A DNA stretch of 11,404 nt from JBFLVN01 sp040758475 (GTDB taxonomy: Bacteria; JAGRBM01): positions 1-11,404 of the forward strand of contig JBFLVN010000118.1 of NCBI GenBank assembly GCA_040758475.1. The letters run 5' to 3'. Under the pieces are notes generated by a model. It saw nothing but the letters and a program-made list of their open reading frames with translations. It did no database searches and was not told the DNA's origin. The translations under genes were made by a program, and so were the position numbers. How positions within the stretch are numbered: position 1 is the stretch's first letter; each line of letters starts with the position of its first letter. Shown piece after piece: positions 1 through 6,209 of this stretch.

Positions 1-2
1 GA

Positions 3-22
3 GGCCGTCCTTTCGGACGGCC
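3..22 (-). terminator. Hairpin terminator downstream of the flippase-UPF0182 fusion gene
   Basis: A perfect 8-bp inverted repeat (GGCCGTCC at 3-10, GGACGGCC at 15-22) encloses four bases that read GAAA, a stable GNRA tetraloop, on the minus strand. It lies 35 bases past the stop of the minus-strand gene, where its terminator is expected. The U-tract for the minus strand would lie beyond base 1 and cannot be seen. On the plus strand the stem is followed by a weak T-rich stretch (CCTTTGGTTTT), so it may also act on a convergent gene outside the window. The hairpin is certain; terminator function is inferred from position. Confidence 0.6.
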
Positions 23-56
23 CCTTTGGTTTTCAATCAACGCCGGTGAGGCGGTA

Positions 57-3000
57 TCAGGAACCCCGGGTTTTCGCCCCCTTGCCGGCTGGCGGCCCGC
101 CGGGAAGATGGCCGGCGCTTTCGGCTTCCGGTTCCGCCGCCGAGGTCGGCCCGCGGGCGCCCTTCTTGTAGTCCTCGATCGCGGCGCGAAGCGCTTCGTC
201 GAGCGTGTGCCCGATGCGCGCCACCCCGCGGAAGACCACCGCCACCCGCTTGAGCTGCGTCGTCTGGTTCTGCTGCGAGCGGATGAAGATGGGCTCCACG
301 TAGATCACTTCCTTGCCCACGATGAGCGTGCTTGTGTGGCCGCGGATCACGTCCGAGCCCCGCCGGTTCCACCAGGCGAAATTGCGGCTGATCTCGGGGC
401 TCTGGTCGATGGCCGCGTCCGCCTGCTCGGGGCCCCAGGTGAAGTGGCCTTTGGGGACCATGAGCGAGACAAGCCGGCCGTAATCGTTCCAATCCTGGTA
501 GGCGATGGGAAGGGCCCGCAAGCCGAGCGCCTTCTCCGAGGTGAAGGGCATGAGGAGCGCGTACTGGAGCTTGTCTTTCGCCTCCGGGATGGGCCCGCCC
601 GTTTCGAGCAGGATGCTCTGGGGCTCCGTCGAGAACCGGATGGCGTGGCCGCTGTCCATGATGGCCCCGAGCACCTCGTCGGCGTCGTCGAACATGTCTT
701 CCATGTTGAAGAAGTACATGGGGTCCTTCATGTGGTAGTAGATGTAGTGATCGTCGAATTGAAGGTGGAAGTACTGGAGCGGGTAGGTGACCTGCGCCTT
801 GACGCTCGCCGGCATCTCCTTCGCGTCCACGAAGAGCTCCGGATAGATCAGCGACCACGTGTGGATGACCGGATCGTCGCTGAGCTTGTAGAACTTCACC
901 TCGCCGCTGAAAGCGTCGACCGTCACCTTGACCGAATCCTCCACGTAATTGACCCACCGGTGCGGCCGCGGATAGCGCGAACGCTCGTCCGACTTGTCAC
1001 CCAGGTCCCCCATCATGCTGTAGGGATACATGTTGCTGGTCGAGAGGGCGTTCACCATCCAGACGATCTTCCCATCGGCCGCCACGGCGTAAGCGCTCGC
1101 GTCGTAATAGAGGAACGGCGCGACGCGATCCAGGCGATCGAGGGGCGAGCGGAAGTAGTGGACGCGGGAATCATCCGTGATCAGGTCGCTGAAGACCACC
1201 TCGAAGAACTGGCCGCTGCGCCACCCGAAGGCCAGGCGCTTGATGAGCGAATCCAGGTGGATGCCCGTTCCCTGTTCCTGCGGGAGTTCAAGCGTGGCCC
1301 GGTCCTGGGCCGTCGGGTAGTCGAGTTCCTGGACGTCCTTGATGTTTGAATAAGCCATGGTCCCCGATCCCTCGCCGTAATAGACGCGGGGGTTGTCCAC
1401 CTTGAGTTCGGGGATCGTGGTTTGCACCGGGATGGCCGAGGAGACGTAGACCGGCTCCCCTTCCGGGGTGGTCTTGGAGGCTTCGGCCATGACGAGGCCG
1501 TGGCCGTGGGTAAAGAGCATGTACTGCTGTCCCCACCAGGCCAGCCAGGGCTGGGGCTCGACGAGGGGAACCTCGCGGATGGCGCTCACGAACATCTTCT
1601 TCTCGCCGCCGATGTTGTAGCGGACCTGGTCGATGCCCAGGAAGTTGTAGTAGGCCCGGAGCTTCTGCTGCTGGTAGAAGATCTCCATCGTGGGGCCGTA
1701 GATCATCTTGTCGCCCTTGGTCTGGAGAATCCGCAGGGAGTGCTGCGGATCGAGCTGGGCTTCGAGATACGCCGAGAAACCGGGCCACAGGGGCGCGTTC
1801 TTGAGCGTCGGGTGCTTGAGGAGATCGTCGGCGCTCGGAACAGGGTCGCCCGGACCGGCGGGGATGAATTCGACCTCTTCGACCTTGTCCAGGTCATAGG
1901 CCTTGCGCGTCGCATCGACGTGTCGGCCGATGTAGGGCAGCTGGATGACCGGCTCGTTGGGCTTGACGCCGACCCATTCCCGGACGGCTACGAGGCCCTT
2001 GAATCCGAAATCGAGGAGCGCAAGCGCGAAGATCACGTTGCGGAACTTGTGCAGCTGCATCCGCCATTCGCCGGAAGCGTTGCCGCCGGCCGCGGAGTTG
2101 AGCGTCTTGAAATAGCCGATCAGGGCCCCGGTAATGCCGAGGATGACGAGCGTCGTCACGTAGACGTAGACGCGGTTGGAGAAGAGCCCTTCCACGTCGA
2201 TGTACGTGCCGCCGTACTTGACCGCGTGTTTCTCGTTGAACTTCAAAATGAGGTTGTAGCGGCTGAGCCACTCACCCCAGGCCATGGCGAGGCCGAAGAA
2301 CACGATGGCCGGGTAGCTTCGCTTGTCGAAAATCCGGCCCAGCGTCCCCCAGAACTGGCTTACGCCCATGTTCGATGAAACTGCTGGGCGCCCTTCGTTG
2401 ACCCATTCGAGATACGAGCACGCGATGGCCGAAAGAAGGCCGAGGGTCGTGCCCCAGGCGGCGGCTTTCCAGAGGGTCCACCAGTTGGAAAGCTCGTAGA
2501 CGTAGAAACCGATGTCCTTGCCGTAGACGGGGTCCGCCTCGCCGAAGGCCTTGCCGCCGAAGAGCAGGAAGTCGAGGTATTCGAGAGAAAGGAAATAACC
2601 GCCGAGGGAACCGGCGATCACCGCCACGATCACGATCAGGCGGCGCTGATCTTTGTTCACCTTGTAGATGAACGCCGGAAGGGCGACGCCCGCCGTCATG
2701 GTGACGAGCCCCAGGAGGAAGAGCTTCGAACCCATGGCGAAGTTGGTCGAGAAGACGGAAGAGAGCTTGAGCCCTTCGAGGAACCAGTAATGGAAGAGAA
2801 GGAGCGAGAGTTGGTCGAGGAAGAAAATACCGAGGAAAACGAGTCCGACCACGGCCAGCCGGCGCCAGATGATAAGGGCGCTCGGAGCCCGGGGAAGGGT
2901 CGTTTCCGGAAGGCCGCCCGGCGCGTCGGCTTCGACGAGGCTCGTGTCCTTGTCGGCCGGTTCGGAATCCTTCGGGCCCCGGCGGAAGGCCGCGATGATC

Positions 3001-4067
3001 TCGGCCAGGGTCGTCTTGACCGAACCTTCCCAGCCGTTCGTTACGAGGAAGTGGAAGTTGCCGACCGAGAAGAGACGCACGCCCCAATGGAGGATGGCGA
3101 TGGTCATGCACTCGGGGAATCCGACGCCGCCCACCCAGAGGGCCGCGGCGAAGGCCCATTCGCCCTGGCCGATGCCGCCCGGCGTAAACCGCACGAGGCG
3201 GGCGATGTGGTAGGCCACGACGGCCATGAGGACGACGGAGAAATCGACGAGGAGGAAAACGTTCTCGCCGCTAAAGCCCATGGCCGTGAAATAGGCCGAT
3301 TCATCCTGGAGGAAGAAAGCAAAGAGGGAGAGGAACGTGAGCCAGAGGGCCCCCATCGGATGATCCAGCACGAGGCGGGCGCCCTGCTTGGCGCTCTTCC
3401 ACCACGCCGTCAGGCTCCAGTCTTCCGAATCGGCGCCGTGGGACCGGCGGACGAGGGCGTAAGCGACGAGCGCGATGACGATGGCCCAGAACATCTGGGC
3501 GAGCCAGGTGCTCCAGCCGAGCACCACGAGTCCCACGAACGCGAACACCGCGATTTCGAGGAGTTCGAAAAGCTTGGCGATGAAAACGGCCGTTTTGGCG
3601 CGGGCCAGGGGGACACCCTCGTCCGCCAGAGCCAAGGCCGCCGCCGTATCACCGAAGCCGAAGGGAGCGGTCTTGTTCCAGGAGAGGCCGTAGCAGTAGG
3701 CGCGCAGGTTCTGGCCCAGGTTCGTCTTGAGCCCCAGCATGCGGGCGATGGCGTTGAACTGGAGGGCCTTGAAGGAGAAGACGAAGAAGTAGAAAACGAC
3801 GACCAGGAAGATGATGTCCCACCGGACCGGGTCCTGGGAGAGGAGGTAGTACTTGGCGTCCGGAATAAAGGTGATTCCTTGCGTCCGGTCGTGCCACTGG
3901 ATCACGCCCGCCTTGACGAGCAAGTCCAGGAGCCGCGTGTTGGCCAGGAAGTTCCACAGCCCGCCCGCGTATACGAGGGCGGTCATGAGCCCGCCCATGA
4001 CGAGGAGCGAGAGCACGAGGCCCGCCGCGAAGTTGCCGATTCGTTGTCCCGAGTCCTTGCGATTCAT
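57..4067 (-). CDS. Flippase-like (LPG-synthase TM / UPF0104) domain fused to UPF0182 membrane protein
   Basis: A 1336-aa integral membrane protein in two parts. Residues about 10-360 resemble the polytopic flippase-like domain of MprF and UPF0104/AglD-type proteins: several membrane helices, an R/K-A-L-x-x-N-A-I-A-R-M-L-G-L segment near 100-113, and the family signature TPGGIGQGE at 295-303. A hydrophilic linker (about 361-395) leads into a nearly complete UPF0182 (COG1615) protein at about 400-1300. That part has more membrane helices to about 655, then a large soluble domain. UPF0182 landmarks are DPVYGKDIGFYVYEL (512-526), FTHGHG (852-857), TTPEG (866-870), a YPYS block near 1014-1017 and WNRRGSDVIRG (1233-1243). 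The last 36 residues are low-complexity and charged. The ATG at 4067 has GGGGTGG six bases upstream, a usable ribosome site. UPF0182 has no established biochemical function. Lipid or polyprenyl-lipid handling is a guess from the N-terminal domain only. The reading frame is intact. Confidence 0.95.
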   Translation of the reverse strand: MNRKDSGQRIGNFAAGLVLSLLVMGGLMTALVYAGGLWNFLANTRLLDLLVKAGVIQWHDRTQGITFIPDAKYYLLSQDPVRWDIIFLVVVFYFFVFSFKALQFNAIARMLGLKTNLGQNLRAYCYGLSWNKTAPFGFGDTAAALALADEGVPLARAKTAVFIAKLFELLEIAVFAFVGLVVLGWSTWLAQMFWAIVIALVAYALVRRSHGADSEDWSLTAWWKSAKQGARLVLDHPMGALWLTFLSLFAFFLQDESAYFTAMGFSGENVFLLVDFSVVLMAVVAYHIARLVRFTPGGIGQGEWAFAAALWVGGVGFPECMTIAILHWGVRLFSVGNFHFLVTNGWEGSVKTTLAEIIAAFRRGPKDSEPADKDTSLVEADAPGGLPETTLPRAPSALIIWRRLAVVGLVFLGIFFLDQLSLLLFHYWFLEGLKLSSVFSTNFAMGSKLFLLGLVTMTAGVALPAFIYKVNKDQRRLIVIVAVIAGSLGGYFLSLEYLDFLLFGGKAFGEADPVYGKDIGFYVYELSNWWTLWKAAAWGTTLGLLSAIACSYLEWVNEGRPAVSSNMGVSQFWGTLGRIFDKRSYPAIVFFGLAMAWGEWLSRYNLILKFNEKHAVKYGGTYIDVEGLFSNRVYVYVTTLVILGITGALIGYFKTLNSAAGGNASGEWRMQLHKFRNVIFALALLDFGFKGLVAVREWVGVKPNEPVIQLPYIGRHVDATRKAYDLDKVEEVEFIPAGPGDPVPSADDLLKHPTLKNAPLWPGFSAYLEAQLDPQHSLRILQTKGDKMIYGPTMEIFYQQQKLRAYYNFLGIDQVRYNIGGEKKMFVSAIREVPLVEPQPWLAWWGQQYMLFTHGHGLVMAEASKTTPEGEPVYVSSAIPVQTTIPELKVDNPRVYYGEGSGTMAYSNIKDVQELDYPTAQDRATLELPQEQGTGIHLDSLIKRLAFGWRSGQFFEVVFSDLITDDSRVHYFRSPLDRLDRVAPFLYYDASAYAVAADGKIVWMVNALSTSNMYPYSMMGDLGDKSDERSRYPRPHRWVNYVEDSVKVTVDAFSGEVKFYKLSDDPVIHTWSLIYPELFVDAKEMPASVKAQVTYPLQYFHLQFDDHYIYYHMKDPMYFFNMEDMFDDADEVLGAIMDSGHAIRFSTEPQSILLETGGPIPEAKDKLQYALLMPFTSEKALGLRALPIAYQDWNDYGRLVSLMVPKGHFTWGPEQADAAIDQSPEISRNFAWWNRRGSDVIRGHTSTLIVGKEVIYVEPIFIRSQQNQTTQLKRVAVVFRGVARIGHTLDEALRAAIEDYKKGARGPTSAAEPEAESAGHLPGGPPAGKGAKTRGS

Positions 4068-4137
4068 GAAAATCCACCCCCTGCGGCTCGTGCCGCGGCA
4101 CTCTTTGAGAAAATTTGGAGTTTCGGAAGAGTTTTTC

Positions 4138-4145
4138 AGAGAACG
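4138..4145 (+). promoter_or_regulatory. AGAGAACG octamer, single copy upstream of the fusion gene
   Basis: An exact AGAGAACG 71 bases upstream of the start of the minus-strand gene. It sits in a 13-base identical stretch, TTTTCAGAGAACG (4133-4145), that recurs at 4310-4322. Its role as a protein-binding site is inferred from the recurrence of the octamer in both non-coding regions. Confidence 0.4.
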
Positions 4146-4313
4146 GCCAAAAGGCTGAAAAGCCGCCGGCCGCTTTCCCCTGCCAAACCACGGCGCGAGA
4201 TAAAACCCGGGAAGGGCCTGCTTCGCGCCGCTTTCCTATCCCTCCAGTGGCCGGGGTTCTTAATCCCCCCAAGGGGACCGGGTCAACGCCACCGGCGAAA
4301 TTGATGCGATTTT

Positions 4314-4361
4314 CAGAGAACGAGCGGGAAACAGCGGAAAAAGCGTTCTCTGGCGTTCTCT
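4314..4361. promoter_or_regulatory. Inverted octamer cluster upstream of the ArsB-like gene
   Basis: One AGAGAACG on the plus strand (4315-4322) faces two copies in reverse orientation, CGTTCTCT at 4344-4351 and 4354-4361. The two reverse copies are exactly 10 bp apart. The first pair forms a perfect 9-bp inverted repeat, CAGAGAACG (4314-4322) with CGTTCTCTG (4344-4352), around a 21-base purine-rich loop. The cluster ends about 120 bp upstream of the transporter's -10 element. It could be an operator with two half-sites per face of the helix, or a short structured RNA element. No T-tract follows, so it is not an obvious terminator. Confidence 0.45.
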
Positions 4362-4481
4362 ATAGGCGGGTCCCGGCTCTTTGGCGCTTAGAATTTTCCT
4401 TCAACCGTGTTACGCATGGGCGGCGGAACTTCAGGGGTCGCCGCCGGGCGCTGGAATCAAAAGGCCGGCGGCCCGGCGATT

Positions 4482-4490
4482 TGCTATACT
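4482..4490 (+). promoter_or_regulatory. Extended -10 promoter (TGCTATACT) of the ArsB-like gene
   Basis: TGC followed by TATACT (4485-4490) matches the extended -10 form TG-n-TATAAT with one mismatch in the hexamer. No good -35 is present 17 bp upstream (AGGCCG), as is usual for extended -10 promoters. Transcription would start near 4497, giving a leader of roughly 16 bases before the ATG at 4513. This also argues against longer translation starts upstream, such as the TTG at 4381. Confidence 0.55.
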
Positions 4491-4512
4491 CGACTGGGAC
4501 AATTCTTATTCA

Positions 4513-5796
4513 ATGAACGAAGTGGTCGCATATTCGACACTGGCCCTCACGGTAGGGGCCGCGGTCGCCCGTCCCCGGCTGGGAGCCAGTTGGCGCATCG
4601 GCCCCGCGACGGCGGCGGGCGCGGGGGTCCTGGCACTCCTCCTCTTCGGGGTCGTCGAGGCGCCGGACATCCTGGCTTCGCTCCATCTCCATTGGCGGCC
4701 CTTCATCACCATCATCTGCACCATGATCACGGCCGCCGCCGCGGAGCACCTGGGGGTGCTCGAACGGATCTCCGAACGGATTTTCTCCCAGCCGGACGTG
4801 CGCCCTTCCCGGCTCTTCGGCCAGGTTTTCTTCCTGAGCGCCATCACTTCTTCCCTTCTCAACAACGACGCCATGGTGATCCTCCTGACGCCGCTCGTCC
4901 TTTCTCTTGTCCGCAAGCGCTATCCGGGGCACGCGAAGCTGCTCGCCCCGTTTGCTTTCGCCGTGTTCGCGGCCGTGGGCGTGGCCCCCTTCGTCATCTC
5001 CAATCCCATGAACATGATCGTGGCCCAGTACGCCCATCTCAATTTCAACCAGTACGCCAGCTGGATGGTGCCCGTCACCCTGGCCGGGTGGGCCGTGACT
5101 TACCCTATCCTCTATCTGCTCTTTTCCAGGGACCTCGCGTTGGTGGGGAGGGCCCCTTCCCCGCCCTTCCAGAGCTTTGAGCCTTTGAGCGGGCCCCAGC
5201 GTGCCATGGTGGGGCTGCTCTTCGGTACCATCGGCGCCTACGCCGCCGTGGCCTTCGTGGATGGCCCTTCCATTTGGATCGTCGCGGTGGCGGCGGCGGC
5301 GGCGGGGGTTTCCCTCGTCCTCGCCCGCCAGCACGGGGGAGTGGATTTCCGGGAACTCTTCCTGCGGACCGTCGCCTGGGACATTTTCGCCTTCTTGCTC
5401 GGCATCTACGTCATCGCCATCGGTCTTCGGAACGCGGGCCTCACCGCCCGCCTCGCGGAAATCTACACGGGCGCCGGGATCTGGACCGTGGGCGCCACGG
5501 CCGCCCTGGGGTCGGCCGTTCTAAACAACCACCCCATGTCCCTCATCAATCTGATGGCCTTGGAAATCACGCCCGGCGCGGGCCGCAAGGAAATCCTGGC
5601 CGGCCTCATCGGCGGCGACCTGGGGCCGCGCCTCCTTCCCGTGGGCTCCCTGGCGGGCCTCCTCTGGATCGGGGCCTGCCGCCGGATGGGCGTCGAGATT
5701 TCCCTGCGCCGCTTCGTCGCCGTGGGCCTCGCCCTCACCATCCCCGCCATGGTCGCCTCCCTCTTCGTGCTCTACCTGCGCGGGCGTCTTTTCTAG
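4513..5796 (+). CDS. ArsB-type ion transporter (arsenite efflux pump family / ion transporter superfamily)
   Basis: A 427-aa polytopic inner-membrane protein, close to the ~430 residues usual for ArsB. It shows the two-fold pseudo-repeat of the ion transporter superfamily: SLLNNDAMVILLTPLV (114-129) in the first half and AVLNNHPMSLINL (335-347) in the second. Other ArsB-like blocks are FVISNPMNMIVAQ (160-172), YASWMVPVTLAGW near 181-193, and GGDLGPRLLPVGSLAGLLW (367-385). By family knowledge such proteins extrude arsenite or antimonite, alone or with an ArsA ATPase; related members move other anions or act as Na+/H+ antiporters. The substrate here is not proven, because no arsR, arsC, arsA or acr3 lies in the window. 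The ATG at 4513 is chosen because it follows an extended -10 promoter by about 23 bases and begins the first membrane helix. No strong Shine-Dalgarno is visible (a GGGA near 4497-4500 is distant), so initiation may be weak or nearly leaderless. No clear terminator follows the stop. Confidence 0.88.
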   Translation: MNEVVAYSTLALTVGAAVARPRLGASWRIGPATAAGAGVLALLLFGVVEAPDILASLHLHWRPFITIICTMITAAAAEHLGVLERISERIFSQPDVRPSRLFGQVFFLSAITSSLLNNDAMVILLTPLVLSLVRKRYPGHAKLLAPFAFAVFAAVGVAPFVISNPMNMIVAQYAHLNFNQYASWMVPVTLAGWAVTYPILYLLFSRDLALVGRAPSPPFQSFEPLSGPQRAMVGLLFGTIGAYAAVAFVDGPSIWIVAVAAAAAGVSLVLARQHGGVDFRELFLRTVAWDIFAFLLGIYVIAIGLRNAGLTARLAEIYTGAGIWTVGATAALGSAVLNNHPMSLINLMALEITPGAGRKEILAGLIGGDLGPRLLPVGSLAGLLWIGACRRMGVEISLRRFVAVGLALTIPAMVASLFVLYLRGRLF

Positions 5797-5871
5797 CGGT
5801 AGCTGCCTCCTTAAAAACCGCGAAAATCGTACACCCTAAAGGTAGTAATCCGGCTCTCTTTCGAGTTCGCC

Positions 5872-5889
5872 TGAGAACGAAAGAGAACG
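5872..5889 (+). promoter_or_regulatory. Octamer direct-repeat pair 1 (TGAGAACG-AA-AGAGAACG)
   Basis: Two direct copies with an exact 10-bp period: TGAGAACG at 5872-5879 and AGAGAACG at 5882-5889. One helical turn between half-sites is the layout expected of a dimer or tandem monomers binding one face of the DNA. It lies 76 bases after the transporter's stop codon and about 320 bases before the start of the tandem precursor gene. Confidence 0.45.
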
Positions 5890-5947
5890 AATGCTCCGGC
5901 TGTCTCGCATAAAAATGGCGGAACCATCGTAGACGGGCGATTATATC

Positions 5948-5965
5948 GGAGAACGGCAGAGAACG
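5948..5965 (+). promoter_or_regulatory. Octamer direct-repeat pair 2 (GGAGAACG-GC-AGAGAACG)
   Basis: A second pair with the same 10-bp period: GGAGAACG at 5948-5955 and AGAGAACG at 5958-5965. It lies exactly 76 bp downstream of pair 1. The first position of the upstream half-site varies (T or G) while GAGAACG is kept, and the two-base spacer is not conserved, as expected for paired half-sites rather than a duplicated block. Confidence 0.45.
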
Positions 5966-6033
5966 ATTTGGGACTCATTTCCGGCATAAGAAGTTCGGAT
6001 GACCTCAAATCGCACGCTTCAATAGGCAACACC

Positions 6034-6041
6034 AGAGAACG
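6034..6041 (+). promoter_or_regulatory. AGAGAACG octamer just upstream of a possible -35 element
   Basis: An exact AGAGAACG, again 76 bp after the equivalent octamer of pair 2. Ten bases upstream lies a degenerate half-site (AGGCAACA, 5 of 8 matching). It is 18 bases before the candidate -35 at 6059, where an activator would typically bind, but function is inferred from position only. Confidence 0.4.
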
Positions 6042-6058
6042 CATTGTGATTTTTTTCA

Positions 6059-6087
6059 TTGATCTCCAGCCGCCTGTTGGGCAGAAT
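6059..6087 (+). promoter_or_regulatory. Possible sigma-70-like promoter of the tandem precursor gene
   Basis: TTGATC (6059-6064) and CAGAAT (6082-6087), separated by 17 bp, each match four of six consensus positions. It is the best-spaced candidate I found between the octamer cluster and the gene. An alternative TTATAT at 5941-5946 lacks a partner -35. Confidence 0.3.
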
Positions 6088-6094
6088 ACGCCCA

Positions 6095-6134
6095 TTCCAG
6101 GGAAGCCCATCAGGGACGTTCGCAAGACCTGGAA
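6095..6134 (+). other. Leader stem-loop upstream of the tandem precursor gene
   Basis: TTCCAGG (6095-6101) pairs with CCTGGAA (6128-6134), enclosing a 26-base segment that can form an inner CCC-ATCA-GGG hairpin (6106-6115). A smaller hairpin, TGGGC/GCCCA (6078-6094), lies just upstream. It could affect translation or mRNA stability, but no known riboswitch class is matched and the pairing may be chance. Confidence 0.25.
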
Positions 6135-6196
6135 GTGTTTGGGGGAAGTTCCAACAAGCTTCTGAAAAATGTCTACGGGAATTCACCCCGAGAGAC

Positions 6197-6202
6197 GGAG
6201 GG
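6197..6202 (+). promoter_or_regulatory. Shine-Dalgarno GGAGGG that fixes the start at 6210
   Basis: A near-perfect Shine-Dalgarno sequence seven bases before the ATG at 6210. That ATG begins a textbook signal peptide, so it is preferred over the in-frame GTG at 6135, which would add 25 non-signal residues and has no comparable site. Confidence 0.85.
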
Positions 6203-6209
6203 AACAACT

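Larger units (their letters stand above)
4068..4512. other. Divergent intergenic region (445 bp) with octamer repeats
   Basis: This region separates the minus-strand fusion gene from the plus-strand transporter gene. It holds an extended -10 promoter for the transporter, four copies of AGAGAACG (two per orientation), and two small hairpins. One hairpin is GCGGC-TCGT-GCCGC at 83-96 past base 4000 (4083-4096), in the leader of the minus gene and overlapping a perfect 10-bp palindrome TGCCGCGGCA at 4091-4100. The other is GGCT-GAAA-AGCC at 4153-4164. I see no convincing small gene and no clear sigma-70 promoter for the minus-strand gene. The open frames crossing this region are shadows. Confidence 0.6.
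5797..6209. other. Non-coding region (413 bp) upstream of the tandem precursor gene
   Basis: I find no credible gene here; the short frames of 62-104 codons lack family features, ribosome sites and the local codon bias. The region holds five AGAGAACG-type octamers (5872-6041), a possible promoter at 6059-6087, and a leader of about 115 bases with modest secondary structure. An extra 9-bp inverted repeat, TCTCTTTCG (5855-5863) with CGAAAGAGA (5878-5886), overlaps the first octamer pair. It is more AT-rich than the flanking genes. Confidence 0.6.

Noticed and set aside
108..4304. Long plus-strand frames (413, 318 and 504 codons) opposite the UPF0182 fusion
   Set aside because: They are shadows of the minus-strand gene: charged, low-complexity translations without domain features, against a full UPF0182 match on the minus strand.
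4381..4512. A TTG start at 4381 adding 44 residues to the ArsB-like protein
   Set aside because: The extra residues look like translated non-coding DNA, the extended -10 promoter at 4482-4490 lies inside them, and ArsB-like similarity begins after the ATG at 4513.
5796..5821. A terminator after the ArsB-like gene (GCGGT...ACCGC)
   Set aside because: The stem is only five base pairs with a 16-base loop and no T-tract follows.
5872..5965. An alphaproteobacterial LexA box (GAAC-N7-GAAC)
   Set aside because: The octamer pairs contain GAAC twice, but with six bases between them (10-bp period) instead of seven, and the flanking GAG is equally conserved. No SOS gene is adjacent.
5872..6041. A CRISPR array
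   Set aside because: The repeated element is only 8 to 18 bases, its copies are imperfect, and the intervals of about 58-68 bases with no cas gene nearby do not fit.
6095..6134. A GEMM-type (cyclic di-GMP) riboswitch in the leader of the tandem precursor gene
   Set aside because: CAGGGAAGCCC and GGGACG faintly recall the GEMM core, but the inner hairpin between them is missing and the tetraloop/receptor parts are absent.
5811..6207. Small frames of 62-104 codons in the 5797-6209 region
   Set aside because: No ribosome site, no hydrophobic or domain pattern, and they overlap the octamer cluster and leader.
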